DNA of 63,395 nucleotides from Agathobacter sp. (lineage in GTDB: Bacteria; Bacillota; Clostridia; Lachnospirales; Lachnospiraceae). The position numbers and the translations under genes are program-made. The notes under the pieces were generated by a model, which saw nothing but the letters and a program-made list of their open reading frames with translations, searched no databases and was not told the DNA's origin. Positions 47,558 to 58,977 of the stretch are shown one piece after another; position 1 is the stretch's first letter; each line of letters starts with the position of its first letter. The DNA lies in assembly GCA_022767075.1 (NCBI GenBank), contig JALEPP010000029.1, positions 1 through 63,395 of the forward strand, written 5' to 3'.

Positions 47558-49066
47558 ATGAGAGATACAAATGAGACAACGAAAAAACAGTTTCGATATA
47601 ATGAAACAAAGGAAAGACTGATTCTTGTAAACCGCATCTATTTTATTGCCATGAACGTTCTGTACGGAATGTTTGCAGTGTATCTTTTATTGCGCTGGGT
47701 TATGGGAAGCATTAACAATATCATTGCCGGAGGTAATCTGACTCTGGTTGTTATTTTCTTGATTGTAAACGGAGTGTATTACTTCAAGGATAAGACCAGT
47801 GAAAAATACAGTGTTGTTCAGCTGATATTAGCAAGCATCGAGATTTTGTTAGTGGGAATGAATACGGATGCTACATTCATTTTCTATGCTATTGTAATAT
47901 TATATGCACTTCAGATTCCCTATTACAATACTAAGCGCCATGGGAAACTGTGCATTATTGCCGGTGTGGGCTTCTTTGTACTTCAGGTTGTTCGTAATGT
48001 TCGAGGCGTAGATGTAAATGATGTAAACACCCTTTGCTGTACGCTTTGTGTATTGCTGGGGTTGTACGTAGACTGGAGAATAGGGAATATTGTGCAGCGC
48101 TTCAACGAAGACGCCTTAGGCTCGGTGGCACAGCAGACAGGAACCATTCAGGGAATGTTCGACGGAATCCTTGGCATTTCTAAGACTGTCTCTGAGGAAG
48201 CGGAGAAAAGCACCGGAAATGTGGATCAGTTGTATGAGACGACTCAGGATGTAAGCACCAGCATGCAGGAGATTGTAGACTCTGCAACCATGACGGCCCA
48301 GAGCATTGAAGAACAAAATCAGATGACCCAGAACATTCAGACCGCCATTGCCCAGACCAGCGAGCGTTCGAAACAGATGGTTGAGATTGCTACTGCTTCC
48401 AATGAGAGCATTCAGAGTAACATTGTGGTTATGGAAGAGTTGCAGCTTCAGTCTCAGCAGATTGCCAACATGAATACAGAGGTAGGAGAGTCTATGGTGC
48501 GTCTTCAGGATAAGACCAAAGAGGTGGAAGAAATTGCAGGCATGATTCTTAACATCTCATCTCAGACGAACCTTCTTGCGTTAAATGCGTCCATTGAGAG
48601 TGCAAGAGCAGGGGAGGCCGGACGTGGATTTGCGGTTGTAGCTGATCAGATTCGTCAGCTTGCAGAACAGACCAAACAGTCAACAGAAGAGATTACCAGA
48701 ATTATTAATGAGCTCAACTCCAATGCCAACGAAGTGGTGGCTTCCGTAGAAAAATCGGTGGCAGCAAATGAAGACCAGAATCAGAAAATTGCTGCAGCAT
48801 CAGAGACCTTCGAGAAGCTCAATCAGGATATGACAGTCTTAATCAATGATATTAATGAGATGGATAAAGAAATTTTGGATCTTTCTTCTTCCAACAATGT
48901 CATTGTGGAGAATATTTCTCAACTTTCTGCAGCTACTCAGGAGGTTACAGCCAACGCAGAGCAGGTTCTCAACATGAGTCAGAACAATCTGGAGTTTGCT
49001 GAGAGTGTGAAGGCTTCTATTGACACCATTGAGCAGACCACAGAGAAGATGAAGGAATACATTTAA
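47558..49066 (+). CDS. Methyl-accepting chemotaxis protein with multi-TM N-terminus
   Basis: [50 protein letters not shown] hairpin signature. Confidence 0.95.
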   Translation: MRDTNETTKKQFRYNETKERLILVNRIYFIAMNVLYGMFAVYLLLRWVMGSINNIIAGGNLTLVVIFLIVNGVYYFKDKTSEKYSVVQLILASIEILLVGMNTDATFIFYAIVILYALQIPYYNTKRHGKLCIIAGVGFFVLQVVRNVRGVDVNDVNTLCCTLCVLLGLYVDWRIGNIVQRFNEDALGSVAQQTGTIQGMFDGILGISKTVSEEAEKSTGNVDQLYETTQDVSTSMQEIVDSATMTAQSIEEQNQMTQNIQTAIAQTSERSKQMVEIATASNESIQSNIVVMEELQLQSQQIANMNTEVGESMVRLQDKTKEVEEIAGMILNISSQTNLLALNASIESARAGEAGRGFAVVADQIRQLAEQTKQSTEEITRIINELNSNANEVVASVEKSVAANEDQNQKIAAASETFEKLNQDMTVLINDINEMDKEILDLSSSNNVIVENISQLSAATQEVTANAEQVLNMSQNNLEFAESVKASIDTIEQTTEKMKEYI

Positions 49067-49084
49067 TTTCGAAATGAATCAGTT

Positions 49085-49121
49085 AAGGCAAAGAGGACGA
49101 AAAGGCTTCTTTGCCTTTTTT
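49085..49121 (+). terminator. Intrinsic terminator of the MCP gene
   Basis: AAGGCAAAGA...TCTTTGCCTTTTTT. Confidence 0.85.
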
Positions 49122-49139
49122 AAGGAAGGAGCACAGACA

Positions 49140-49520
49140 ATGTTAAAAGAAGGAATAACAGGTCATCAGGAAACAATTGTAACTGTAGAAAATACCGCAA
49201 AAACGATGAAAAGCGGAACACTGGATGTATTTGCAACCCCAGCCATGATTGCACTTATGGAACAGACTGCCTATGAGAGTGTAGCCGGTGAATTGGAAGA
49301 AGGCTATGGAACCGTTGGCACCATGCTGAATGTAAAGCATGTATCAGCTACCCCCTTAGGAATGAAGGTTACCTGTGAAAGTACCCTTACAAAAATTGAT
49401 GGAAGAGCATTGACCTTTGAAGTAAAAGCATTTGACGAGAGAGGCCTAATCGGCGAAGGCACTCATGAACGCTTCCTCGTTCAAAACGAGAAATTTCAGG
49501 CGAAGGCCAACAATAAGTAG
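49140..49520 (+). CDS. Hotdog-fold thioesterase (fluoroacetyl-CoA thioesterase-like)
   Basis: VFATPAMIALMEQTAYESV ... VGTMLNVKHVSATPLGMKVTCES ... GEGTHERFLV. Confidence 0.9.
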   Translation: MLKEGITGHQETIVTVENTAKTMKSGTLDVFATPAMIALMEQTAYESVAGELEEGYGTVGTMLNVKHVSATPLGMKVTCESTLTKIDGRALTFEVKAFDERGLIGEGTHERFLVQNEKFQAKANNK

Positions 49521-49526
49521 CATACC

Positions 49527-49554
49527 TGGGGACGTGGAAAAAGGAACGTCCCCA
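49527..49554. repeat. Solo REP-like palindrome TGGGGACG-TGGAAAAAGGAA-CGTCCCCA
   Basis: 8-bp perfect stem; shares CGTGGAAAAAGGAACGYCCCC with the RAYT element ends. Confidence 0.85.
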
Positions 49555-49559
49555 TGTAA

Positions 49560-52500
49560 TTATTTTAAGTTTTTATGTGCAGTCGAGAGCATCAGCTTGA
49601 TACGATTTAATTGATTTACTTCTGATGCACCTGGATCGTAGTCGATGGCTACCACGTTTGCTTCAGGGTGTTCTCTTCGCATTTCTTTGATGACACCCTT
49701 ACCTACAATGTGGTTTGGTAAGCATGCAAATGGCTGTGCGCAGATAATGTTTGGTACGCCCTGATGAATTAGCTCAAGCATTTCACCGGTAAGGAACCAG
49801 CCTTCACCGGTCTGGTTACCGATAGATACAATGCTCTTAGCTGCTTCAGCGGTCTCTTCGATACGGCACATTGGCTCAAAGTGAGTACTCTTTTTGAGTT
49901 CATCCTTGGCAGCACTTCTAAGCCATTCGAAGAAGCTGATAATCAGCTTATTATTGCGAGCGGTCTTTTTGGACTCGCCAAGATATTTGGCTTTGTAAAT
50001 CTGGTTGTAGCAACAGTACAGTAAGAAGTCTGTAAGGTCCGGAACTACGGCCTCAGCACCTTCCTGTTCCAGAAGATTTACCACATCGTTGTTGGCAGCC
50101 GGGTGATATTTTACAAGAATTTCACCAACCACTCCTACACGAGGCTTCTTCTGGTCTGTAATAGGGAGCTGATCGAATTCACGAATGATTTCTCTACACA
50201 TCTTTTTAAATTTTCTGTGAGAGAGAAGACCATCTTTGGTGATGAAATCAATACATTTCTTTTTCCATTTCTCATGAAGTGCATTTGCTGAGCCTTCCAC
50301 TTTTTCGTAAGGGCGCATGCGGTAGAGACAGCGCATAAAGATATCTCCGAAAATCAGCGCGTAAAGTCCGTGCTGAACCAATGGAAGGGTAAAGCTAAAG
50401 CCCGGGTTTTTCTCTAATCCAACCATATTGATTGAGATAACAGGAATATCCGGATATCCAGCCTTAATCAGTGCACGACGGATAAATGCAATATAGTTGG
50501 TGGCACGACATCCACCACCTGTCTGTGAAATCAATACAGCAGTTTTGTTCAAATCATATTTTCCGGACATGACAGCAGCCATGAGTTGCCCAATTACAAT
50601 CAGAGAAGGATAACATGCATCATTGTTTACATATTTGAGTCCTACATCCACACATTCTCTTGCGGAGATGTTAGGAACAACCAGGTTGTATCCCGCTGCA
50701 CAGAATGCCGGCTCCAAGAGATCAAAATGGATTGGTGACATCTGAGGACAGATAATGGTGTAATTTTCCTTCATTTCCTTGGTAAATACCACACGCTCAT
50801 AATTGGCAGGAACAATGGTGCGTTTCTCCAGCTTCTTTTCCTTTACGCGGATAGCAGAGAGAAGAGAGCGGATGCGGATGCGAGCTGCACCTAAGTTATT
50901 TACCTCATCGATTTTCAAGCAGGTATAGATTTTACCCGATTGGGTCAAAATATCACTGACCATATCAGTGGTGACCGCATCTACACCACAGCCGAATGAG
51001 TTGAGCTGAATCATATCAAGGTCATCTCGGGTCTTTACAAAGTTTGCGGCAGAGTAAAGTCTGGAATGATACATCCATTGGTCCATAACCATGATAGGAC
51101 GTTCCAGGTTGCCAAGATGAGATACGGAATCCTCGGTTAATACACAGATTCCATAAGAGTTGATAAGCTCAGGAATACCGTGGTTGATTTCCGGATCCAC
51201 ATGGTATGGTCTACCTGCAAGAACGATACCACGTTTGTTGTTTGCTTCCATATAGGAAAGAACTTCTTCGCCCTTTTGCTGAATCTCAAGGCGGCATACT
51301 TCCTGCTCTTTCCATGCGTCAGAAACGGCATTGCGAATCTCGGATTCTGAGATGCCAAACTCCTTCTTGAAGCATGAAACAAGGGCCTGGGAAACGGTTT
51401 CCTCTGAGGTAAATGCCATAAACGGATTTAAGAAACGTACATCGCCTCTTGTAATCTCATCTACGTTGTTCTTGATATTTTCTGAGTAAGAGGTAACGAT
51501 TGGACAGTTGTAGTGATTTCCTGCCTCCGGGAATTCGTTTCTCTCATAGAAGATAGCCGGGTAGAAAATAAAATCTACATTTTGGTGAATCAGCCAGGTT
51601 ACATGACCATGTGCCAGCTTTGCCGGGTAGCACTCAGATTCACTTGGAATAGATTCGATACCAAGCTCGTAAATTTTTCTGGTGGATTGAGGGGAAAGAA
51701 CCACTCTGAATCCAAGCTTCTCGAAGAAGGTTGCCCAGAAAGGATAGTTCTCGTACATATTGAGTACACGTGGAAGACCAACGGTACCTCGGGTAGCCTC
51801 TGCCTTTGAAAGAGGCGTGTAATCAAAGATACGTTTGTTCTTGTATGCAAAAAGGTTTGGAACCTCTTCCTTATTTTTCTCTTTTCCGAGGCCTTTTTCA
51901 CAGCGGTTTCCGGTAATGTACTGTCTGCCATCTGAGAATTTGTTGATGGTTAAAAGGCAGTGGTTGGTACAACCCTGGCAACGGGCAAGCTTGGTGCCAT
52001 AGGTTAATTCGTTGATCTGGTCTATGGTGAGCATGGTAGTCTCATAGCCCTCTTCATGGCGTTCTCTTGCAATAAGGGCACAGCCAAAGGCTCCCATGAT
52101 ACCGGCGATGTCAGGTCGGGTTGCGTGAACACCGGCGATGCGTTCAAAACTTCTCAGTACAGCATCGTTGTAGAAGGTTCCACCTTGTACCACGATATGG
52201 CTACCCAGGTCTTTTGCGTCAGAAAGCTTGATTACCTTATATACTGCGTTTTTGATTACGGAATAAGCAAGACCGGCAGAGATATCCGCAACAGTAGCGC
52301 CTTCCTTTTGGGCCTGTTTTACCTTCGAGTTCATAAACACGGTACAACGGGTACCAAGGTCGATTGGGTTTTGTGCAAAGAGAGCCTCTTTTGCGAAATC
52401 CTGTACGGTAAAATTCAGTGATTTTGCAAAGGTCTCAATGAAAGAACCACATCCGGAAGAGCAGGCTTCGTTCAACTGAACAGAGTCTACCGTCTGGTTT

Positions 52501-53801
52501 TTAATCTTAATGCATTTCATATCCTGTCCGCCGATATCCAGGATACAGTCTACGCTTGGATCAAAGAAGGCAGCTGCATAGTAGTGGGCTACTGTTTCAA
52601 CTTCACCCTCATCAAGCATTAAGGCAGATTTTAACAGAGCTTCACCATAGCCGGTAGAACATGAGTGTACAATTTTGGCATTCTTTGGAAGTAGCCTATA
52701 GATTTCCTGAATAGAGCCAATGGCGGTAGCAAGAGGGCTTCCGTTATTGTTGCGGTAGAAGGAATACAAAAGGTCACCAGACTCGCTCACAAGGGCAATT
52801 TTGGTTGTGGTGGAACCGGCATCGATTCCAAGATAACAGTTTCCTTCATAGGTAGATAAATCGGCTGTTTTTACATGATTGTTTGCCTGCCTTGCCAGAA
52901 ATTCATCGTAAGCTTCCTGATTTTCAAAAAGCGGCTCAAGACGAGCAACCTCAAAATCCATCTCAATACCGGAGGAGAGACGGGCTTCCAGACTGGAAAG
53001 GGTAGTAGTATTGTCCTCCTTGTAATTCAATGCAGATCCAATTGCTGCAAAAAGATGAGAGTTTTCCGGGGTAATTGCATGCTCACTATCCAGATTTAAG
53101 GTGCGAATGAATGCAAGCTTCAATTGATCAAGAAAATGGAGAGGTCCCCCAAGGAATGCTACGTGTCCGCGGATTGGTTTTCCGCAGGCAAGACCGGAAA
53201 TAGTCTGGTTTACCACTGCCTGGAAAATAGAAGCGGACAAGTCTTCTTTGGTAGCTCCTTCGTTAATCAATGGTTGAATATCGGTTTTGGCAAATACACC
53301 ACATCTGGCTGCAATCGGGTAAATTGCCTTGTAGTTTTTGGCATACTCATTAAGACCAGGAGCTTCTGTCTGAAGAAGGGAAGCCATCTGGTCAATAAAA
53401 GAACCTGTACCACCGGCACAGATACCATTCATACGCTGTTCTACGTTTCCGTTTTCAAAATATATAATTTTAGCATCCTCTCCACCAAGCTCAATTGCCA
53501 CATCAGTCTGTGGGGCATAGTGCTGTAAGGCGGTAGATACTGCAATCACTTCCTGTGTAAATGGCACATCAAGGTGCTTAGCAAGGGTCAATCCGCCGGA
53601 ACCTGTAATCATAGGGGCAACTTCCTTGTCCCCAATCTGTGAGATTGCTTTTCCAATCAGTTCAGATAAGGTTTCTTGAATGTTTGCAAAATGTCTTTGA
53701 TAATCGGAAAATAGTAGATGATCCATTGAATCTAAAATCGCAACCTTTACGGTGGTAGATCCGATATCAATTCCAAGTTTATAAAGATTATGGTTTTCCA
53801 T
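49560..53801 (-). CDS. Fused acyl-CoA dehydratase activase / 2-hydroxyacyl-CoA dehydratase-related protein (about 1413 aa)
   Basis: Two ASKHA modules ([32 protein letters not shown]), SSGCGSFIE Cys motif, then DUF2229/HgdB-like C-terminal modules; start with AAAGGAGG RBS. Confidence 0.92.
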   Translation of the reverse strand: MENHNLYKLGIDIGSTTVKVAILDSMDHLLFSDYQRHFANIQETLSELIGKAISQIGDKEVAPMITGSGGLTLAKHLDVPFTQEVIAVSTALQHYAPQTDVAIELGGEDAKIIYFENGNVEQRMNGICAGGTGSFIDQMASLLQTEAPGLNEYAKNYKAIYPIAARCGVFAKTDIQPLINEGATKEDLSASIFQAVVNQTISGLACGKPIRGHVAFLGGPLHFLDQLKLAFIRTLNLDSEHAITPENSHLFAAIGSALNYKEDNTTTLSSLEARLSSGIEMDFEVARLEPLFENQEAYDEFLARQANNHVKTADLSTYEGNCYLGIDAGSTTTKIALVSESGDLLYSFYRNNNGSPLATAIGSIQEIYRLLPKNAKIVHSCSTGYGEALLKSALMLDEGEVETVAHYYAAAFFDPSVDCILDIGGQDMKCIKIKNQTVDSVQLNEACSSGCGSFIETFAKSLNFTVQDFAKEALFAQNPIDLGTRCTVFMNSKVKQAQKEGATVADISAGLAYSVIKNAVYKVIKLSDAKDLGSHIVVQGGTFYNDAVLRSFERIAGVHATRPDIAGIMGAFGCALIARERHEEGYETTMLTIDQINELTYGTKLARCQGCTNHCLLTINKFSDGRQYITGNRCEKGLGKEKNKEEVPNLFAYKNKRIFDYTPLSKAEATRGTVGLPRVLNMYENYPFWATFFEKLGFRVVLSPQSTRKIYELGIESIPSESECYPAKLAHGHVTWLIHQNVDFIFYPAIFYERNEFPEAGNHYNCPIVTSYSENIKNNVDEITRGDVRFLNPFMAFTSEETVSQALVSCFKKEFGISESEIRNAVSDAWKEQEVCRLEIQQKGEEVLSYMEANNKRGIVLAGRPYHVDPEINHGIPELINSYGICVLTEDSVSHLGNLERPIMVMDQWMYHSRLYSAANFVKTRDDLDMIQLNSFGCGVDAVTTDMVSDILTQSGKIYTCLKIDEVNNLGAARIRIRSLLSAIRVKEKKLEKRTIVPANYERVVFTKEMKENYTIICPQMSPIHFDLLEPAFCAAGYNLVVPNISARECVDVGLKYVNNDACYPSLIVIGQLMAAVMSGKYDLNKTAVLISQTGGGCRATNYIAFIRRALIKAGYPDIPVISINMVGLEKNPGFSFTLPLVQHGLYALIFGDIFMRCLYRMRPYEKVEGSANALHEKWKKKCIDFITKDGLLSHRKFKKMCREIIREFDQLPITDQKKPRVGVVGEILVKYHPAANNDVVNLLEQEGAEAVVPDLTDFLLYCCYNQIYKAKYLGESKKTARNNKLIISFFEWLRSAAKDELKKSTHFEPMCRIEETAEAAKSIVSIGNQTGEGWFLTGEMLELIHQGVPNIICAQPFACLPNHIVGKGVIKEMRREHPEANVVAIDYDPGASEVNQLNRIKLMLSTAHKNLK

Positions 53802-53969
53802 CTGATTTCTTCCTCCTTTTACGGACACAGAGTACATTATACGACACCGTTCGACAATTGACAATGAACATAAGTTACAATTTGTACTAGTCATTGACAA
53901 AGCATTTTCGTTGTATTTATAATAGATTACCTATCATTTTTATAGTTAGAAAAGAAAAGGAGTACCAGC

Positions 53970-54815
53970 ATGACCTGGATGGATCGTTTAGAAAAGAAAA
54001 TGGGAAGATATGCAATTCCCAATATAACACGCGTTTTCATAGTGGCAAACCTTTTGGGAGCTGTTCTTTACATGGCTTTTAAGGAGTATGCAATTTATCT
54101 GTTCACCTTTGATGGAGCAGCAATCCTACATGGGCAGTTTTATCGTCTGTTTACCTGGATTTTGTATCCGACGGGAGGACTCAGCTTTTTTAGTCTGCTC
54201 TTTATTTTCTGCTTGTGGATGCTTGGAGATAGCTTAGAGAGGTACCTTGGTTCCTTTCGAATGAACTTATATTTCTTTGGTGGAATTATTCTCAATATTG
54301 TAGTGGGAATGCTTGTGTATGTGATTTTTCACATTTCCATCAGCTTATCCATGTATCACATCCTCTTTTCATTGTATTTGATGCTTGGACTATTTATGCC
54401 GGAAGCAGAAGTACGACTTTATTTTGTTCTTCCAATCCGTATGAAATGGCTTACGATTTTGTATTTCGTAATGCTTGCTTATGACGTGTACAGCTATTTC
54501 AGAATGGGAGTGGGCTACGGAATTAAATATGGCTCTGAAATCGTTCTTGCGGTTGTGAATTTATTGTTCTTCGTGTACTCTTGCAAAAACAGATTATCCA
54601 GAAAACAGAAGAGAAAACAAAGAGAGTTCCGTGCTGAGTTCAAAGCGGCAGAGCCAAGACCGGGTTCCGGAATCACCAGACATAAGTGTGCAATATGTGG
54701 TAGAACCGAGCTGGATGATCCAAATCTGCAGTTCCGTTTTTGCTCAAAATGTGAGGGTAATTTTGAGTATTGCCAGGAACATTTATTTACCCATACACAT
54801 GTGAAGAACAGTTGA
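53970..54815 (+). CDS. Rhomboid/Derlin-like membrane protein lacking an obvious catalytic GxSG, with C-terminal Cys-rich zinc ribbon
   Basis: GQFYRLFTWILYPTGG ... SLERYLGSFRMNLYFFGGI; C-terminal HKCAICGRTELDDPNLQFRFCSKCEGNFEYC. Confidence 0.7.
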   Translation: MTWMDRLEKKMGRYAIPNITRVFIVANLLGAVLYMAFKEYAIYLFTFDGAAILHGQFYRLFTWILYPTGGLSFFSLLFIFCLWMLGDSLERYLGSFRMNLYFFGGIILNIVVGMLVYVIFHISISLSMYHILFSLYLMLGLFMPEAEVRLYFVLPIRMKWLTILYFVMLAYDVYSYFRMGVGYGIKYGSEIVLAVVNLLFFVYSCKNRLSRKQKRKQREFRAEFKAAEPRPGSGITRHKCAICGRTELDDPNLQFRFCSKCEGNFEYCQEHLFTHTHVKNS

Positions 54816-54857
54816 CAAAGAAAAACCTTGAAACTATAATAAAATAGCGCATAAACT

Positions 54858-54889
54858 AAGGTTGTTGCAGCAGCGACAACCTTATTTTT
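54858..54889 (+). terminator. Intrinsic terminator upstream of glnS
   Basis: AAGGTTGT-TGCAGCAGCG-ACAACCTT-ATTTTT. Confidence 0.8.
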
Positions 54890-54951
54890 CTATATGGGAA
54901 AGCGGAGCCTTTCCTTTGCAGAAATATGAAATACGGGAGGAAGTAAGACCC

Positions 54952-56634
54952 ATGGAGAACGAAGTAGTCTCTAAGAATTTTATTGAACAGATTATTGAAA
55001 AGGATTTGGCAGAAGGTCATTGCAAGACCGTTAAGACCAGATTCCCACCGGAACCAAATGGTTACCTTCACATTGGACATGCCAAATCAATTCTTTTAAA
55101 TTATGGATTAGCACAGCAGTATGGCGGAAACTTCCATTTCCGTTTTGACGATACCAACCCTACCAAAGAAAAGACAGAGTTCGTAGAGTCCATTAAAGCA
55201 GATGTACAGTGGCTTGGAGCAGACTGGGGAGACAACCTTTTCTTTGCTTCCAACTATTTTGACCAGATGTATGAAGCTGCTGTCAGACTGATCAAAAAAG
55301 GAAAAGCATATGTATCTGATTTGACACCGGATGAGATTCGTGAATACAGAGGAACACTTAAGGAACCTGGCAAGGAGGATCCATATTCAACGCGTTCGGT
55401 TGAGGAGAACTTAGACCTTTTTACCCGTATGAAGGACGGCGAATTCCCAGATGGTTCAAAGGTTCTTCGTGCCAGAATTGATATGGCTTCCAACAATATC
55501 AACATGAGAGATCCAATTCTCTACCGTGTGGCACGTATGACTCATCATAATACAGGAGATAAATGGTGCATTTATCCAATGTAAGATTTTGCTCATCCAA
55601 TCGAGGATGCGATCGAGGGAATTACCCATTCTATCTGTACCTTGGAATTTGAGGATCACAGACCATTATATGACTGGGTTGTAATCGAGTGTGGTTACAA
55701 GAATACCCCGGAGGAATCGCCAAAGCAGATTGAGTTTGCAAAGCTTTATCTTACCAACGTGGTAACCGGAAAGCGTTACATCAAGAAATTGGTGGAAGAG
55801 GGAATTGTAGATGGATGGGATGATCCACGTCTTGTATCCATTGCGGCTCTTCGCAGAAGAGGATTCACACCGGAGTCTATCCAGAAATTTGTTGAGCTAT
55901 GCGGCGTGGCAAAGGCAAACAGTTCTGTAGATTATGCCATGCTTGAGTATTGCATCAGAGAGGACTTAAAGATGAAATGTCCTCGTATGATGGCAGTTCT
56001 TGATCCGATTAAGGTGATTATCGATAACTATCCGGAAGGACAGACCGAGTACCTTGAGGTGCCAAACAATCTGGAGAATCCGGAGCTTGGAACCAGACAG
56101 GTGCCATTTACCAGAGAAATCTATATCGATAGAGAGGACTTTATGGAGGAGCCACCTAAGAAATACTTCCGTATGTTCCCGGGAAATGAAGTCCGTCTCA
56201 TGAATGCATATTTTGTAACCTGCAATAGCTATACTAAGGACGAGAATGGAAAGGTAACAGAGATTCACTGTACCTATGATCCTGCATCTAAGGGAGGAAA
56301 CAGTCCGGATGGACGTAAGGTAAAAGGAACCATTCACTGGGTATCTGCAGAACATGGCAAAAAAGTTACTGCTCGACTCTACGAGAACATCGTAAATGAA
56401 GAGCTTGGTGTTTACAACGAGGACGGAAGCCTGAATCTGAATCCAAACTCACTTACCGTTCTTACGGATTGCGTGGTTGAGCCTGCATTGATTGATGTGA
56501 AGCCATATGAAAGCTTCCAGTTTGTACGTCAGGGCTTCTTCTGCTGCGACTGTAAGGATTCCAAACCTGGAGAGCCGGTATTTAACCGCATCGTATCGTT
56601 AAAGAGTTCGTTTAAGCTTTCTACTGTGCAGTAG
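54952..56634 (+). pseudogene. glnS: Glutaminyl-tRNA synthetase interrupted by one in-frame UAA (55582-55584)
   Basis: [17 protein letters not shown]; frame continues intact after the stop ([38 protein letters not shown]); expected residue is Tyr; both halves otherwise intact. Confidence 0.9.
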
Positions 56635-56648
56635 AGAAACGAGGGAAT

Positions 56649-57509
56649 ATGAATTTACTTTCTGGAATAGAAAAATTTGGATTTGATACACAAAAAATGG
56701 ACAATCTCTTTGAGGAAGAGAAGAAAGAATCTTCAGAAGTGAAAGAAAATGTTTCTGAGGAGAGAAAAGTACAGGAGACGGATTTCATTTTGGAAAAGGG
56801 GGTCCGCTGTCCAATTTGTGATAAGGTGTTCAAGACCTTGATGGTAAAATCAGGACGATTAAAGAGATTGGAACCGGATTCCGATCTCCGTCCAAGACAT
56901 CAGGATATTGATTCGCTCAAATATGATATTTCATCTTGCCCGTACTGCGGATATACTGCTATAAACCGCTATTTTGAACATGTGACCTCGGTTCAGCGCA
57001 AGCTGATTCAGGATGGGATTTGTAGTAAGTTTAAGCCGGAGGACAATGTAAAAGAACAAGAGGGGATTTGTGCCATTGATTATGATACGGCCCTTGCCCG
57101 CTATAAGCTTTCCCTTTTTAATACCATTGTGAAAAAGGGGGCCAATAGCGAGAAGGCATTTACCTGTCTTAAGATTTCCTGGTTACTCCGTGGAATGCAA
57201 GAGACTTTGCCGGAGGATGCTACAGAAGAAAAGAAGACCGAACTCCAAAAAGAGGAGCAGGCCTTCTATGTACAAGCATTTGATGGATTTTTTAAAGCTA
57301 TCTCAAGTGAGATGTTCCCTATGTGTGGTATGGATCAGACAACCGTAGATTATCTACTGGCAGCCATGGCCATGCGCTTACATAAATATGATGTAGCAGC
57401 AAAGCTTATTTCGGGAATTCTGACCTCACCGGCCGCACCATCCCGAATTAAGAATAAAGCTTTGAATATGAAATCTGATATTATTGCAGCAATTCACGGT
57501 GCTACGTAG
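56649..57509 (+). CDS. DUF2225 family protein
   Basis: VRCPICDKVFKTLMVKSGRLKRLEPDSDLRPRHQDIDSLKYDISSCPYCGYTAI. Confidence 0.9.
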   Translation: MNLLSGIEKFGFDTQKMDNLFEEEKKESSEVKENVSEERKVQETDFILEKGVRCPICDKVFKTLMVKSGRLKRLEPDSDLRPRHQDIDSLKYDISSCPYCGYTAINRYFEHVTSVQRKLIQDGICSKFKPEDNVKEQEGICAIDYDTALARYKLSLFNTIVKKGANSEKAFTCLKISWLLRGMQETLPEDATEEKKTELQKEEQAFYVQAFDGFFKAISSEMFPMCGMDQTTVDYLLAAMAMRLHKYDVAAKLISGILTSPAAPSRIKNKALNMKSDIIAAIHGAT

Positions 57510-58945
57510 GACTGTGCATTGGATATCTGGGCACTTTCGGAGGTGAGCTGTACCGGCGTACGGTAATAAGCTACCACGGGAGTGCCTTTTTCTACGAGGT
57601 TGTAGAGGTTTTCTGCATCCTGAGGCTTCATATTGATACAACCATGGGAGCCATGCTCGATATAGTAATCGCCGCCGAAGGTAGGATTCCAAGGTGCATC
57701 GTGAAAACCAACATTGTATGCAAAAGGCATGAAATAGTTAACAGGAGCAGAATAATCTTCTCCGACCAATACCGCATTTTTCTGGCAGTATACAATCTTA
57801 AAGATTCCATCCGGTGAACCATTTCCGTTGATGATTCTTCCGGAGACAATGTCTGCATCAAGAGTCAGTGTACCGTCTACGTAGTAGTAATAGTGCTGAT
57901 TACTGTAGTCGATTTCCAGATAGGTATCCCCAATATCATTTGGACCTGGTTCCATGGCTGTCTGTTCATATACGGGCTCTCTCTCCACCGGATTTCCGGA
58001 TAAGATATCCTTCATAATCTGTTCTTTTTCTTTCGATTTACTGATTACCCAACCATAATCGCCGCCGGAGATGGTAATCACATCCCCTAAGGATGTGGTG
58101 AATTCCCGTTTGTCACCGTAGGTGTTGTATTTGGTGGCAAGAGTCTGTACAAATTTCTCGATTGGTTCTTCATCAAGGACTACGGTAATACCATCCTCCA
58201 GAATGGAAAGCATGTTTAAGATATCCTTGGAGGTAAGTTCCTCCGTTTCGTTTCCAATCTTGTAGGTGATTCCTCCACGGAGATATTTATCGATGGTTTT
58301 GGTACAGTCCACAATCTGATCACTTTCGGAAGTCAGATTTGGCTTCACGTAACATTCGTCGGTTAAGGCCACTGAAATATTTCCTGAGGATACGGCATCT
58401 GAAACCAGCTCAATAACCTGCTCCGGGATAGGAGTTGTGCCTGTCACTTCAGGGACAACCTTATATCCATCCTCGGTGAGCTCCACATAGGCATCCTTTG
58501 GTTCTATGGTTTTCTCGTGGTCAAATAGATCCAAGTCACCAACAGAATCCTTAAGCTTGGTTGTATCGTAGGTTATGCCGGATGTAAGCTCGTATTTGGA
58601 TGGTACGAACAAGCTCTTTGGCCAGAGAAATGGATTCTGGCTAGCCTTAAAGCTCTCTTCTAAGCCGGATGGTTCGTAGGCATAGCCAAAATCACTTCCT
58701 TTGATATGATATTTTACGTTTTCACGTCCGTGAATGGTTACAAGAAAATCGTTGGCTTCCCGTATGTTCCAATCAATGACGTCCTGTGGTGTTTTACAAC
58801 TTACATTTTTCCCGGAAATTTCTGTGTGAAAGTAGTAGTGACTCTGGAAAAACCAGACAAACACCAAATAGGTCAGTAAGAGAACTGACACAATTCCCAC
58901 TACAATCCACAAGATGGTCTTTTGTAGTCTCTTTTGTTTGTTCAT
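57494..58945 (-). CDS. L,D-transpeptidase (YkuD) with N-terminal TM and PG-binding-like domain
   Basis: YLEIDYSNQHYYYYVDG ... IEHGSHGCINMKPQDAENLYNLVEKGTPVVAYY (HGxxxxxxxSHGC-type). Confidence 0.93.
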   Translation of the reverse strand: MNKQKRLQKTILWIVVGIVSVLLLTYLVFVWFFQSHYYFHTEISGKNVSCKTPQDVIDWNIREANDFLVTIHGRENVKYHIKGSDFGYAYEPSGLEESFKASQNPFLWPKSLFVPSKYELTSGITYDTTKLKDSVGDLDLFDHEKTIEPKDAYVELTEDGYKVVPEVTGTTPIPEQVIELVSDAVSSGNISVALTDECYVKPNLTSESDQIVDCTKTIDKYLRGGITYKIGNETEELTSKDILNMLSILEDGITVVLDEEPIEKFVQTLATKYNTYGDKREFTTSLGDVITISGGDYGWVISKSKEKEQIMKDILSGNPVEREPVYEQTAMEPGPNDIGDTYLEIDYSNQHYYYYVDGTLTLDADIVSGRIINGNGSPDGIFKIVYCQKNAVLVGEDYSAPVNYFMPFAYNVGFHDAPWNPTFGGDYYIEHGSHGCINMKPQDAENLYNLVEKGTPVVAYYRTPVQLTSESAQISNAQSYVAP

Positions 58946-58977
58946 TGTAATCCCTCCCAATTAATTACGTAGAACCC

